Notes under the pieces: generated by a model
Databases searched by the model: none
What the model was told of the DNA's origin: nothing
What the model saw: only the letters and a program-made list of their open reading frames with translations
Source of the DNA: an uncultured Lachnospiraceae bacterium
GTDB taxonomy: Bacteria; Bacillota; Clostridia; Lachnospirales; Lachnospiraceae
Length of the DNA stretch: 53,344 nt
NCBI GenBank assembly: GCA_944382125.1
Contig: CALWMV010000005.1
Span: 1 to 53,344 of the forward strand
Direction of reading: 5' to 3'
Shown here: one piece after another, positions 25,317-34,406 of the stretch
Layout of the letters: each line of letters opens with the position of its first letter
Position numbering within the stretch: position 1 is the first letter of the stretch
Made by a program: the position numbers and the translations under genes

Positions 25317-25340
25317 GACCCGGAAGACCGGGCCTTTTTT
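25317..25340 (+). terminator. terminator of the dpp-popT operon
   Basis: CCCGG (25319-25323) pairs with CCGGG (25328-25332) around AAGA, extended by a closing G-C pair, and is followed by six T. This is a compact intrinsic terminator. Confidence 0.75.
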
Positions 25341-25397
25341 ATTTCAGCTGAACTGTAAGATGCTGGCTTCTTGTAAATATTTAAAGCTGACAAGGGC

Positions 25398-25457
25398 CTG
25401 AAAAACTGTCGCCTTGGACTGCCGCTTCGCGATGCCCTTCGCCGACAATTTTATCAG
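25398..25457. repeat. 60-nt dispersed intergenic element, copy A
   Basis: This is one of three 60-base elements in the window (others at 42828 and 51304). The ends CTGAAAAACTGTCG and CGACAATTTTATCAG form an imperfect inverted repeat around a conserved core containing CTTGGACTGC and CCTTCGCCG. It lies between convergent transcription units. Copies A and B share 55 of 60 bases when B is reversed. Confidence 0.8.
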
Positions 25458-25534
25458 TCATTTTACCAGCTTAATCTTTCTTAAAAAAAAATAAACTGCT
25501 TTATGCTCAGACAATTCGATCCGTATATACTGCT

Positions 25535-26089
25535 TTAAGATATCCTTTTATAGATTATCGGCTCGTCAAAGCCGAAGGTGCGTCTGCCGTTCACCTCCAT
25601 TGATTCTGAGACCTCCAGCTGCTCCCTGCTGAAGCGCTCAAAAAGAGTGAACTTAAGCACAGGAGAAAACATGCTCTCGCTGCCTCCTTCCCAGATCCCG
25701 TCATGGAGCCTGTATATAGCGGGAGTGAACCTGGACGAGGGCCTGAGCTTATCATAGCTGAGGCTTCCGAGCTTTTCATAGGTGAAGCTGCTGTTATCAT
25801 AACCCTCCGGCATATCATAGGATGTGAGCTTAACGCTTCCATCGGCCTCCTCTGTGAAGAGGAAGAGATGGGGCGAGGCGTGGGTGCTGCCCTTCTGAGT
25901 GTAGTAGCTCTCCTCCAGTATGAAGATGCCGCCAAAATCTTCGGGAAGCCCTTCTATCTTTGAATTGCAGGCTGTATTGACATGCTTTGCATAGGGGAAT
26001 TCCTCCCCTTTGGCCTCCATGGCTTCAAACTGCTCTTTATTATCAAAATGTCCTTCAAGTATACTTATAAAATCTCTGAGTACAGACAT
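25535..26089 (-). CDS. uncharacterised protein, possibly CpcT/CpeT-like
   Basis: This 184-residue soluble protein has no signal peptide. The order of motifs (LEGHFDNKEQFEAM at the N-terminus, GGIFILEESYY in the middle, VNGRRTFGFDEPIIYKR at the end) recalls the lipocalin-like CpcT/CpeT family, known mainly from cyanobacterial bilin lyases but also found in unrelated bacteria. The match is by eye and weak. The start at 26089 is supported by GGAGG eight bases upstream; a TTG two codons earlier is less likely. A strong promoter lies at 26121-26148. It is a single-gene unit divergent from rubredoxin. Confidence 0.7.
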   Translation of the reverse strand: MSVLRDFISILEGHFDNKEQFEAMEAKGEEFPYAKHVNTACNSKIEGLPEDFGGIFILEESYYTQKGSTHASPHLFLFTEEADGSVKLTSYDMPEGYDNSSFTYEKLGSLSYDKLRPSSRFTPAIYRLHDGIWEGGSESMFSPVLKFTLFERFSREQLEVSESMEVNGRRTFGFDEPIIYKRIS

Positions 26090-26120
26090 GATCAAAACCT
26101 CCTTTGCCTGTTTGAACCAT

Positions 26121-26148
26121 ATTATATGCGGAAGTTTTTTTGTGTCAA
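26121..26148 (-). promoter_or_regulatory. promoter of the CpcT-like gene
   Basis: On the minus strand TTGACA (26148-26143), a 16-base spacer and TATAAT (26126-26121) match the sigma-A consensus at every position. The predicted leader is short. Confidence 0.85.
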
Positions 26149-26278
26149 TCAGTTAAAAGCCTTTTAAAGATTAAAAAAGTATAAAGCCGCCCGGGGAGGT
26201 TGTATTTATGCGGGACCTAGTGTAAACTTAGCTCTGAAAAGACGGAGCCGGGCTCCGCACTGAAAGGAGAAGACAGCT

Positions 26279-26434
26279 ATGAAATATGTATGTACCGTAT
26301 GCGGATGGGTCTATGACGAGACAGAGGGCTATGAAGAGGGCGGTATCGCTCCCGGAACAAAGTGGGAGGATGTGCCTGAGGACTTTGAGTGCCCCGTATG
26401 TTCAGTAGGAAAGGACCAGTTTGAGGCTGAATAA
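26279..26434 (+). CDS. rubredoxin
   Basis: This 51-residue rubredoxin has the two iron-binding knuckles CTVCGWVYD (Cys5, Cys8) and [11 protein letters not shown] near the C-terminus, with the invariant [15 protein letters not shown] between them. It is a one-electron carrier of anaerobes that often serves reductases detoxifying oxygen, superoxide or peroxide. AAAGGAGA precedes the ATG. It is a monocistronic gene: a hairpin CGGAGCC/GGCTCCG lies in its leader and a bidirectional terminator follows. Confidence 0.96.
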   Translation: MKYVCTVCGWVYDETEGYEEGGIAPGTKWEDVPEDFECPVCSVGKDQFEAE

Positions 26435-26509
26435 GCCGGATAGCCGTGTCTGATCAGGCCTTAAGGCCCTGCGATATGGGCCCTGGATGAAATAAGTTTG
26501 TAAAAGTAC

Positions 26510-26544
26510 AACGCCGTTTCCGGCAGGGAAGCGGCGTTATTTTT
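26510..26544. terminator. bidirectional terminator after rubredoxin
   Basis: AACGCCG (26510-26516) pairs with CGGCGTT (26532-26538), with further pairing inside, followed by ATTTTT. It lies between the convergent rubredoxin and membrane-protein genes. Confidence 0.75.
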
Positions 26545-26557
26545 AATGAAAGCAGAG

Positions 26558-28543
26558 TCAGGACTCTGGCATGGTGAGCTCATCCGTTATATCCAGATAG
26601 GCGTTTTCTTCGGGGACCTCCCTGAGGATTATTATATTGCCGGAAGAAAGGGCTGTCTCGGATATGATCTCAGGATCTGAAACAAAATATATCCTGGTGC
26701 CCTGACCGGTCTTTTCCTTATCGAAGGGCTTGAAGAAGGTACGGGCATAAAAATCGCTCATCCCGTAGCTGTTGCCTATGATATATACATCTTTTCCAAG
26801 CACTTCATCAGTACCGTACTTCTCTATGGTCTGCTCCGCAAGGGAGTTCATCCTGAGCTGGTCAGGCCAGAAATAGATATTTCCAAAATATCCCCGGTAG
26901 AAATTATTGGTATAAATGCTGAGCCCGCAGTAGGCCGTAAACAGCAGGCAGAGTATGCCGTAAAAGACCTTTGGACCGAGGAGACGGTCCGCCACCGAGA
27001 GAGATATGCGGGTAAGTATGCCCTGAGAGGCTTCATCGGATGTCAAAGTCCCGGATGATTTTTTATCATCGGTGCTGTCTGCATTTTCAGGTTCCGATGG
27101 ATCCTCTGGATGCCCTGCAGCCGTTCTTACGGCGTTAGATTCACCAACGTTTGTCTCTGCGGCCGCATCTATGAAGGTGGATGCATAGGCATCTTTTATG
27201 GCTGAGATCATATAGCAGGCAAATATGAGGGCTGCACTGTATGAGACGTAGACCCAGCGCATCTCCACACGGATCGTCACCGAGGAGGCTGCTATGCAGA
27301 GCCCTATAAAGCCTGCTATCAGGGCACTGTCGGAAAAGAGCCTCCAGAAGTCTTTTCTGCCTTCTGCATCCTTTGAGGAGAGCTTAAGGAGCAGGGTGAT
27401 CAGATACATGCAGCATATAACGGCCAGCATGAGCACGCTGAGCTTTACAAGAGCTTTTATCATCACCGGCGTGTCTGCCCAGGAGAGGCCCGAAAGATAG
27501 GCGTCTCCGGCATTGACTCCGAAGATATAAAGCACCTCATCGATGGCAAAGCCGATGGCTCCTGCGATGGAGAAGGTGTCCGTTACCTCCGTTCCTCCCG
27601 TTCCTGCGGGCACGAAGGCCCCTGTGCTTATGGTGCGTATGAGCATGATAAGGGCGAAGCAGATGACGGGGGACAGCCAGAGCCGCCGGTTTTCCTTAAG
27701 GTAAGCCCTCCTGTGATCCTTCTTTTCCCTGAGCCATTTGACGAGCAGCACAAGGTAAAAAAGGGGCAGAAGGCAGAGATAACGCTCATGGGTAAAGCAG
27801 AGGAGCACATACAGTATCAGGGCACCGTGAAAATAAATATCATAGCTCCTTACAAGGCTGAGATGGAGATCCAGCTTACGGGGCAGGTCTTCTCCCTCTC
27901 CGTTTTCCGCATCCTTTTCAGCGCCCTCTTTTCTGCCGCCGGAAAGGGCGGAAAGCAGCTGCCCGGCTCCCTTTGATGCAGAGGCAATGAGTTCGGAAAG
28001 CCGGGACTCTCCCCTGGATATAAGCTCTGCTTCGGTACGGTCGTTGGGTTTATTCATATATACAAAGAGCAGGTAGAGTATCCAGAGAGCAAAGAACTGA
28101 GCCAGGGTCTCCATAAGCCCCAGGGCCTGGCCTATCTGATAATAGGCAAAGCGGGAGGCAAGATAGCAGAGGGAGGACAAAAAGGGCAGCAGGCGGCTTT
28201 TTGAAAGCTTCCTGCATATGTAGAAAAGCTCATAGGCCACTATGATGTTGCATACGATATTGAAGCCTGCAAACCAGTCCACATGATTCCCTATTATTGC
28301 CATCTGTATATAGGTAAATAGCCAGTATACGGGGCGGAACCGGGATGAGGTGCCGATGGGAAATACAAATTCAAAAAAATTCTGCTCCCCATAGCAGGAC
28401 CACATATAGAGATCGTCCATATAAAGGCCCTTTATCTCTATATCCCTGTTTATGAAAAAAGCAAATACGGCTATGCAGAAGAGCATGGCTATGTCAAGGA
28501 CCCTTTTCTGGTCCGTGATAAGTGATTTTATCCTGTCTTTCAT
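26558..28543 (-). CDS. large polytopic membrane protein, GT-C glycosyltransferase-like
   Basis: This 661-residue protein has about ten to twelve hydrophobic segments. The first external loop carries GLYMDDLYMWS, an acidic pair right after the first span, as in GT-C glycosyltransferases that use lipid-linked sugars. Two long hydrophilic, low-complexity insertions occur (about residues 170-230 and 455-510), rich in Glu, Ser and Ala. It resembles in overall plan the 512-residue protein at 34407. A role in modifying surface glycans is inferred. It ends at a terminator shared with rubredoxin and starts about 170 bases from the next gene. Confidence 0.75.
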   Translation of the reverse strand: MKDRIKSLITDQKRVLDIAMLFCIAVFAFFINRDIEIKGLYMDDLYMWSCYGEQNFFEFVFPIGTSSRFRPVYWLFTYIQMAIIGNHVDWFAGFNIVCNIIVAYELFYICRKLSKSRLLPFLSSLCYLASRFAYYQIGQALGLMETLAQFFALWILYLLFVYMNKPNDRTEAELISRGESRLSELIASASKGAGQLLSALSGGRKEGAEKDAENGEGEDLPRKLDLHLSLVRSYDIYFHGALILYVLLCFTHERYLCLLPLFYLVLLVKWLREKKDHRRAYLKENRRLWLSPVICFALIMLIRTISTGAFVPAGTGGTEVTDTFSIAGAIGFAIDEVLYIFGVNAGDAYLSGLSWADTPVMIKALVKLSVLMLAVICCMYLITLLLKLSSKDAEGRKDFWRLFSDSALIAGFIGLCIAASSVTIRVEMRWVYVSYSAALIFACYMISAIKDAYASTFIDAAAETNVGESNAVRTAAGHPEDPSEPENADSTDDKKSSGTLTSDEASQGILTRISLSVADRLLGPKVFYGILCLLFTAYCGLSIYTNNFYRGYFGNIYFWPDQLRMNSLAEQTIEKYGTDEVLGKDVYIIGNSYGMSDFYARTFFKPFDKEKTGQGTRIYFVSDPEIISETALSSGNIIILREVPEENAYLDITDELTMPES

Positions 28544-28675
28544 TATACGATGATCCTTTGATTTATCTGAAGGAGGGCCATTTACGGAAAAGACCGCAGA
28601 AACTTTGGGTGCCTCCCTGCATGAAAGATATCATACAGCAAACGCCGCTTTTAATAAAGTCATTTGCATGAAAAT

Positions 28676-28702
28676 GTCCCCGGCACCATAAGGCCCGGGG
28701 AC
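28676..28702 (-). terminator. terminator of the ytrA-ABC operon
   Basis: GTCCCCGG (28676-28683) pairs with CCGGGGAC (28695-28702). Read on the minus strand the stem is followed by ATTTTC. It lies 14 bases beyond the stop of the permease gene. Confidence 0.65.
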
Positions 28703-28715
28703 AGGATATCATGAC

Positions 28716-30941
28716 TTAATCTTCAGATAAAAGTCCGTGCTCTGAAAGGAGCTCCCTTACATGAGTGAAGGACTCAAATATCGGATAGATGTCTTCATAT
28801 TCATAATATTCTCTGTATCCTCCATATATATCTGTCTCCGTCATCAGGCCGCGAAGCTCTGAAAGCTCCACGGAAGAAGCGGGCACAAAGTGCAGCAGAT
28901 CACAGTTCAGGTAGACACCTGCCTCCTGCTCGCCCTTATAGTATTTGGAATCAGAGAAGTAGCCCTTCGTGCCATCATCCTCATACACCTCATCTACGCT
29001 GTAGAGCCACTCATGATAGTCCTTATATTGCATCTCTTCGAGATCCTTCTTAAGTGCGGCCAGCAGTTCCTTTTCAAAGGAGGCATCCTCGTTTATATCG
29101 TAGACATTTCCGAATTCCTCCCAGTCGATATTGCTGCGGCCCTCCAGAGCCAGAATCTTGCCGCTGAGCTTTCCGCGACGCTGCAGTTCTTCTCCGGCTT
29201 CCCGGTCCTTATACTCTATGCCGAAAAGTCCCGGCAGAAGCTCATCCTCTGAAAGCTCCAATATCGGATACATGGCGGTCTTATATTCCATTGACGGGAA
29301 TATATTGGGCATGTGCTCTGAGAGCTCCTCTGAGCTGATATGGTAGTTTCTGTATTTTAACCTGCCGTTTTTGAGGCGATAGACTGCATTGACATAAAAG
29401 ATTTCGTGATCTTCCTCATTATCCGGGGAATCATAGCTGTCAGAGCCCATATCATTGATGCCTGAGGCTCTCCTTGCACCCTCTCTCATCAGATCCAGGA
29501 CTGAGGAGACATAAGGCTCCTCGGTGATAGCCATCCTGTCCATGAGCTCAGGCTTTCCATCGTAGTATTCACCGGTATATATCATATTGGGATCTTCCTT
29601 CATGACCCGGAGATCATACTCTGAATCCGGTATCGCATATCTTGCCTCGAAGTCCCCGCTGTATGAAAATGCGACTGACTCCACATCCTCAGCCTTCGGG
29701 ACATAGCTGTCATAGCCAAAGGGATCAAAGATGAAGATGCATATGAAGACCAGGCCGGCTGCGATACATATAAGTTTTTCGATCTTATGGTCGAAGAGCC
29801 TTCGGATATCCATATTGAAGCTGATCTCACAGATCGCATGGACTATGATGGTGCCCAGCACTGCGAAGAAGAATATCCAAAGTATCCCTGCTTCGGTAAA
29901 TCCAAGGAAGGATATGAGCAGTCCTCCGATGACTGCGAGCAGGATGCGCAGAGGCCTTGAGGTGGCTTTGAAGGAAAGTGTCCTGCCGCAGGACTCAGCA
30001 GGCCTGATCCTGTGAAGCAGGGCTGCGGCTGCAATGAGGAACACCGATATCAGGGCCATGATGCCCATGAGCCTCAGGGATCCTGCCTCAAGGACGCCTG
30101 CACGGGAGCCGGCTTCATTGAGGAAGTCCACCATGTAATAAAGAGGACACAGATACCAGAGCTTTTCAAAGGGAGCCTGGCTTTCATAGGCAAAGGTCTC
30201 AAAGAGATTGAGGTATACCATGAATATCGCATACAGGGCCATACCGATCCCATTTATGACTATGGCTGCCGCAACGGCCGCAAAGGGCTTTCCGGTAAGG
30301 AGCATGGCTATGATGAAGGTGCTGTAAAATATCAGGAATATCAGCAGGAAGCCAAGCTGGGTCATCAGTGCCTCAGGGATCAGGAGCCCTGTTACACCGA
30401 AGCATATGGATACGATCAGGCTGCCAAGGAAGCCGAAGGCCATGCAGAGCAGCATGATGATCACGCCGGAGATATAATTTGCGCAGAAACGCCTTGTTCT
30501 GGACAGAGGCTCACTGAAATAGAAGTCTGCCGTGGATCTCTGCATGAGATATATGAACATGGCCCTGGCACAGAGTATGGCTGCCACGGGGACTATGACG
30601 GACATAAGACCGCCTCTGCCGCTGAGAAGCTCATTGGCAGCACTTGTCATCTGAGTCTGATATGAACTGATCTTTTCTGCGATAAAGACCGAGGTCGGGC
30701 CGTCGATGCTTATGGCAGTGCTGCTCACCATCACCTGATCCATCCGGTGCTTTATGTCGCTCAGGCTGAGAGCCGTAAGGATGGGACAGTTGAAAAGCAT
30801 GACAAGAAGTCCCAGCAGCAGCGTGCCAAGATTATAGTGAAGGTTTTCCCGGATCATGGAGAGGACTGAAGCCTGGAAGCCTCCGCCCCCGTCCGGACGG
30901 ATCCTTTCATCTTTGTTTTTTTCTTCTTTTACTGTCAGCAT
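28716..30941 (-). CDS. ABC transporter permease, large (DUF6449-like)
   Basis: This 741-residue protein has two parts: about ten membrane spans in the first 420 residues, including an ABC-2-type core (FYFSEPLSRTRRFCANY), and then a long hydrophilic C-terminal region of about 320 residues rich in Glu, Asp and Tyr. This layout is typical of permeases encoded with YtrA regulators in Lachnospiraceae. The start at 30941 is chosen because GGGAGA, which overlaps the ATPase stop, is eight bases upstream. The substrate is unknown; YtrA-controlled exporters respond to cell-wall antibiotics in Bacillus. Confidence 0.85.
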   Translation of the reverse strand: MLTVKEEKNKDERIRPDGGGGFQASVLSMIRENLHYNLGTLLLGLLVMLFNCPILTALSLSDIKHRMDQVMVSSTAISIDGPTSVFIAEKISSYQTQMTSAANELLSGRGGLMSVIVPVAAILCARAMFIYLMQRSTADFYFSEPLSRTRRFCANYISGVIIMLLCMAFGFLGSLIVSICFGVTGLLIPEALMTQLGFLLIFLIFYSTFIIAMLLTGKPFAAVAAAIVINGIGMALYAIFMVYLNLFETFAYESQAPFEKLWYLCPLYYMVDFLNEAGSRAGVLEAGSLRLMGIMALISVFLIAAAALLHRIRPAESCGRTLSFKATSRPLRILLAVIGGLLISFLGFTEAGILWIFFFAVLGTIIVHAICEISFNMDIRRLFDHKIEKLICIAAGLVFICIFIFDPFGYDSYVPKAEDVESVAFSYSGDFEARYAIPDSEYDLRVMKEDPNMIYTGEYYDGKPELMDRMAITEEPYVSSVLDLMREGARRASGINDMGSDSYDSPDNEEDHEIFYVNAVYRLKNGRLKYRNYHISSEELSEHMPNIFPSMEYKTAMYPILELSEDELLPGLFGIEYKDREAGEELQRRGKLSGKILALEGRSNIDWEEFGNVYDINEDASFEKELLAALKKDLEEMQYKDYHEWLYSVDEVYEDDGTKGYFSDSKYYKGEQEAGVYLNCDLLHFVPASSVELSELRGLMTETDIYGGYREYYEYEDIYPIFESFTHVRELLSEHGLLSED

Positions 30942-30945
30942 ATAT

Positions 30946-31851
30946 TTATTCTCCCAATATGATCTTCTTAACATCGTAGCCGGCGACTTCTGTCTCGGTG
31001 ATAAATATCTCCTCCAGGGACAGGGGGATCAGCTCGTAAAATACAGTATTTTCCCTTTCCATGATACGCCGTATAGCATCCTCTTCGCCGCGGACGATGA
31101 AGGTGCGCAGTCTGCCCCGCCTTTCGGATTTTATGATATCGAGGCCCTCTACCTGTTCCGGCTCGGTCTCATCTGCAAATACGCACTGTATCTTGTGTAT
31201 GCCAAGCTTGAGATCAACTATATCCTTGGAAAGCAGTATGCCGCCCTTATGCAGAAGGCCCACATGATCGCACATATCCTCAAGCTCCCTTAAGTTGTGG
31301 GAGGCTATGACCGGAGTAAGGCCTCTCTCATCCATGTCGTGGGCAAAGAGGGACTTCACTGCCTGACGCATGACGGGGTCCAGTCCGTCAAAGGTCTCGT
31401 CACAGAATATATAATCCGTATAAGCCGAAAGGGCCAGTATGACGGAAAGCTGCTTTTTCATGCCCTTTGAGAAGGTGGATATCTTCCTCCTGCCGTCGAG
31501 GCCGAACTCCGAAAGGAGCTTTTTGAATCTTTCCCGGTCAAAATATCTGTAGTACAGCCTGTAGGAGGAGGCCATGTCCAGGGGTGTGGCGCCGGGAAGG
31601 AAATACTGCTCATCGGAGATGAAGAAGAAACGGCTCTTCACTGCGGTGTGCTCATACACCGGGCTTCCGTCTATATGTATCTCGCCCTCATCCGGCTTAT
31701 AGATACCGGCAAGACAGCGGAGGAAGGTGGACTTGCCGGCTCCATTGGTGCCGATGAGACCGAATACCTGGCCTTCCTTTATGGAGGCATCCACATGGTC
31801 CAGGGCGATTATGTCATCAAAGCGTTTTGTCAGCGCTGTGGCTTCTATCAT
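30946..31851 (-). CDS. ABC transporter ATP-binding protein (YtrB-like)
   Basis: This 301-residue ATPase has Walker A GTNGAGKSTFLR and a Walker B region read as DYIFCDETFDGLD, with the unusual FCDET in place of the common LLDEP. The signature is FSKGMKKQL, the SKGM variant usual in ABC-2 exporters. A C-terminal domain of about 80 residues follows. It powers the permease encoded next. Its ATG overlaps the ytrA stop (ATGA), and its own stop lies four bases before the permease start, so the three genes form a tight operon. Confidence 0.9.
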   Translation of the reverse strand: MIEATALTKRFDDIIALDHVDASIKEGQVFGLIGTNGAGKSTFLRCLAGIYKPDEGEIHIDGSPVYEHTAVKSRFFFISDEQYFLPGATPLDMASSYRLYYRYFDRERFKKLLSEFGLDGRRKISTFSKGMKKQLSVILALSAYTDYIFCDETFDGLDPVMRQAVKSLFAHDMDERGLTPVIASHNLRELEDMCDHVGLLHKGGILLSKDIVDLKLGIHKIQCVFADETEPEQVEGLDIIKSERRGRLRTFIVRGEEDAIRRIMERENTVFYELIPLSLEEIFITETEVAGYDVKKIILGE

Positions 31852-32225
31852 GATTCAACACCTCTTTTCTCGATTAACCTGGTGATTAGCTTGAGGATCT
31901 CATCGTCGCTGAGACCGAGCCTGTAGGCCTCCTGAAGGATGGAGGCAAGCTTTTCCCGGAGCTCATCTATCCTCAGGCAGTGCAGCCTGTTGGTATCGGC
32001 AACGAAGTTGCCCTTGCCCTGTATGGAATAGATATAGCCCTGGCGTTCAAGTTCAGCATAGGCCCTCTGTATGGTATTGGGATTGATGCTCAGATCCACT
32101 GCAAGGGAGCGCACACTGGGAAGCTGGCTGTTTTCAGCAAGTCCGCCTGCAGCCATAAGCTCCTTCAGCCGCTCTGAGATCTGCTCGTATAAGGGCCTTT
32201 TGTCATTATAATCAAGGCTGATCAT
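31848..32225 (-). CDS. GntR-family transcriptional regulator, YtrA subfamily
   Basis: This 125-residue regulator has an N-terminal winged helix (RPLYEQISERLKELM, LPSVRSLAVDLSINPNTIQRAYAELERQGY) and a short helical dimerisation tail, the hallmark of the YtrA subfamily rather than long effector-binding GntR types. The start at 32225 is set by AAGGAG; a longer frame to 32300 would run through the promoter and operator. YtrA proteins repress their own exporter operon, and an inverted repeat ideally placed for that lies at 32269-32293. Confidence 0.9.
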   Translation of the reverse strand: MISLDYNDKRPLYEQISERLKELMAAGGLAENSQLPSVRSLAVDLSINPNTIQRAYAELERQGYIYSIQGKGNFVADTNRLHCLRIDELREKLASILQEAYRLGLSDDEILKLITRLIEKRGVES

Positions 32226-32268
32226 TTTTCTCCTTTCCGGCGGCCGCCCATCAGACATATGGACAGTC

Positions 32269-32293
32269 ACTGTACTGATCTTATTAGTACAGT
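32269..32293. promoter_or_regulatory. YtrA-type operator
   Basis: Eight-base arms ACTGTACT (32269-32276) and AGTACAGT (32286-32293) are exact reverse complements with a nine-base spacer. The site lies 44 bases upstream of ytrA, over the likely promoter, and also in the upstream region of the divergent rfbF gene. Confidence 0.7.
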
Positions 32294-32418
32294 ACAACAA
32301 AGCCTTGTCTTCTTCAACTTATATTATCCTTACGAAAAAATTGCTAAAAAACGGGATATGGAGTAAAATGTCCTCACAAGATACAGCAGATAACAATAAG
32401 CTGACAAAGGATTTTATT

Positions 32419-33189
32419 ATGAAAGTAGTTATACTTGCCGGCGGACTCGGCACCCGCATAAGCGAGGAGAGCCACCTCCGTCCGAAGCCCATGATAGAGA
32501 TAGGGGAGCAGCCCATACTCTGGCATATCATGAAGTATTATTCTGCCTATGGCTTTGATGAGTTCATCATCTGTGCAGGCTATAAGCAGTATGTCATAAA
32601 GGAATATTTTGCGGATTTCTTTCTGCATAACAGCGACGTGACCTTTGACCTTTCCAACAACAGCATGGAGGTGCTCAGCAACAACTCCGAGAAGTGGAAG
32701 GTCACTATCGTGGACACGGGGCTTCATACCATGACCGGAGGACGCATCAAGCGCATCGAGAAGTATGTAGGTAATGAGACCTTCATGCTGACCTATGGAG
32801 ACGGGCTCTGCACGGTGGACCTGGGGAAGCTGCTGGAGTTCCACCGTTCCCATGGGAGGCTCGCCACTGTGACGGCGGTCAACATCGCCCAGCTCAAGGG
32901 AGTCATGGAGGTGGAGGCCGACGGCAGGATAAGCGCTTTCAGGGAAAAGAATGACCGTGATGCTGCCATCATAAACGGCGGCTTTATGGTATTTGAACCG
33001 GGAGTTTTCAGATATCTTGAGGATGATGATACAGTGCTTGAGAAGGAGCCCTTTTCAAGGCTCTGTGAAGATGGCCAGATGATGAGCTATTATCATGACG
33101 GCTTCTGGCAGTGCATGGATACCCAGAGGGAAAAGAGAAAGCTTGAGGAGCTCTGGGCCAGTGGAAAAGCTCCCTGGAAGATATGGTGA
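32419..33189 (+). CDS. rfbF: glucose-1-phosphate cytidylyltransferase
   Basis: This 256-residue nucleotidyltransferase of the RfbF family makes CDP-glucose from CTP and glucose-1-phosphate. It shows LAGGLGTRI at the nucleotide site, RPKPMIEIG with the substrate-activating Lys, TYGDGLCTVDL with the metal-binding Asp, and the family's C-terminal ending GKAPWKIW. The start at 32419 has AAAGGA eight bases upstream; a longer frame to 32305 runs into the divergent promoter. It is followed by rfbG, the next step. Confidence 0.94.
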   Translation: MKVVILAGGLGTRISEESHLRPKPMIEIGEQPILWHIMKYYSAYGFDEFIICAGYKQYVIKEYFADFFLHNSDVTFDLSNNSMEVLSNNSEKWKVTIVDTGLHTMTGGRIKRIEKYVGNETFMLTYGDGLCTVDLGKLLEFHRSHGRLATVTAVNIAQLKGVMEVEADGRISAFREKNDRDAAIINGGFMVFEPGVFRYLEDDDTVLEKEPFSRLCEDGQMMSYYHDGFWQCMDTQREKRKLEELWASGKAPWKIW

Positions 33190-33221
33190 TATGCAGGTTA
33201 TGACGATAGGGTAAGAATGGG

Positions 33222-34382
33222 ATGTCTCATATAGAAGAGTTAAAGGATTTTTATAGAGGAAAACGGGTCCTTGTGACCGGCCATACGGGATTCAAGGGAA
33301 GCTGGCTCTGTGTTCTGCTCTCATATCTGGGGGCGGAGGTCTTCGGTTACTCACTGGAGCCTGACACAAAGCCTGCGCTTTTTTCCATGCTGTACGGAGA
33401 AGATCATGAAGGCGAGCTCAGGCTGAGAGCCGGAAAAGACAGCGGTGCCATGACAGAGGCTTGTGCTGACAGCGGGATACCGAAGCCGGTGATTCATTCT
33501 CATATCGGAGACATCAGGGACTTCGAGGAGCTCAGAAGCTTCTTCGAAAAGGCAAAGCCTGAGATAGTCATACATCTTGCTGCCCAGCCCATAGTCAGGG
33601 AATCCTATGTCATCCCGAGAGAGACTTACGAGATAAATGTCATGGGTACGGTGAACCTGCTGGAGTGCGTACGCAGCATCCCCGGATGTAGATCGGTCCT
33701 CAATGTCACCACGGATAAGGTATATCTCAATGAGGAACGGGAGGGCTACGGTTATAGGGAGGATGACAAGCTGGACGGCTTTGATCCCTACTCCAATTCC
33801 AAGTCCTGCTCGGAGCTTGTGACCCACAGCTACAAGGCTGCGTTCTTTGATGGTATGGATATCAGGGTATCGACAGCAAGGGCCGGCAATGTCATCGGCG
33901 GCGGAGACTTTGCAAAGGACCGCATCATACCGGATTTTGTCAGAGCGGTAAAGGACAAAAAGCCCCTCAGGGTCAGGAATCCTTACAGCACCAGGCCCTA
34001 TCAGCACGTGCTGGAGCCGCTTTTTTCCTATCTCTACATAGCCATGAGGCAGTGGGAGGATGCTTCCCTTGCGGGATGGTACAATGTGGGACCGGATGAC
34101 TGCGATTGTGTGACCACGGGAGAGCTCTGCGATCTGTTTGAAAAGGCTTACGGCGAGGGTGCCTGCTGGCGTTCGGAGGCGGAAAAGGACGCACCCCATG
34201 AGGCTTCCTTCCTGAAACTCGATAATTCAAAGCTGAAGGATACCTTCTGCCTTCACCCTGTATGGCACATAGATGAGGCTATAGGAGCCTCTGCGGACTG
34301 GACAAAGGCCTGGCTTTTGTCGGATGAGGCTGCCAACGAGGAGCTCATAAGACAGGTGAAGGCATTTGCAGGGGCCTTCTGA
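33222..34382 (+). CDS. rfbG: CDP-glucose 4,6-dehydratase
   Basis: This 386-residue short-chain dehydrogenase/reductase has the NAD motif VTGHTGFKGSWL at the N-terminus and the catalytic YSNSK (YxxxK) after DPYSN. It converts CDP-glucose to CDP-4-keto-6-deoxyglucose, the second step to 3,6-dideoxyhexoses. The distinctive HTGFKGSWL pattern separates RfbG from dTDP-glucose dehydratases. It begins 33 bases after rfbF. The next pathway gene, rfbH, is not adjacent but 6 kb downstream. Confidence 0.94.
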   Translation: MSHIEELKDFYRGKRVLVTGHTGFKGSWLCVLLSYLGAEVFGYSLEPDTKPALFSMLYGEDHEGELRLRAGKDSGAMTEACADSGIPKPVIHSHIGDIRDFEELRSFFEKAKPEIVIHLAAQPIVRESYVIPRETYEINVMGTVNLLECVRSIPGCRSVLNVTTDKVYLNEEREGYGYREDDKLDGFDPYSNSKSCSELVTHSYKAAFFDGMDIRVSTARAGNVIGGGDFAKDRIIPDFVRAVKDKKPLRVRNPYSTRPYQHVLEPLFSYLYIAMRQWEDASLAGWYNVGPDDCDCVTTGELCDLFEKAYGEGACWRSEAEKDAPHEASFLKLDNSKLKDTFCLHPVWHIDEAIGASADWTKAWLLSDEAANEELIRQVKAFAGAF

Positions 34383-34406
34383 TCCTGAGATCGGAAGCAT
34401 TTACAG

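Noticed and set aside
26208-26225. Five-codon open frame behind GGGGAGG upstream of rubredoxin
   Set aside because: It is too short to support as a gene and no attenuation structure is evident.
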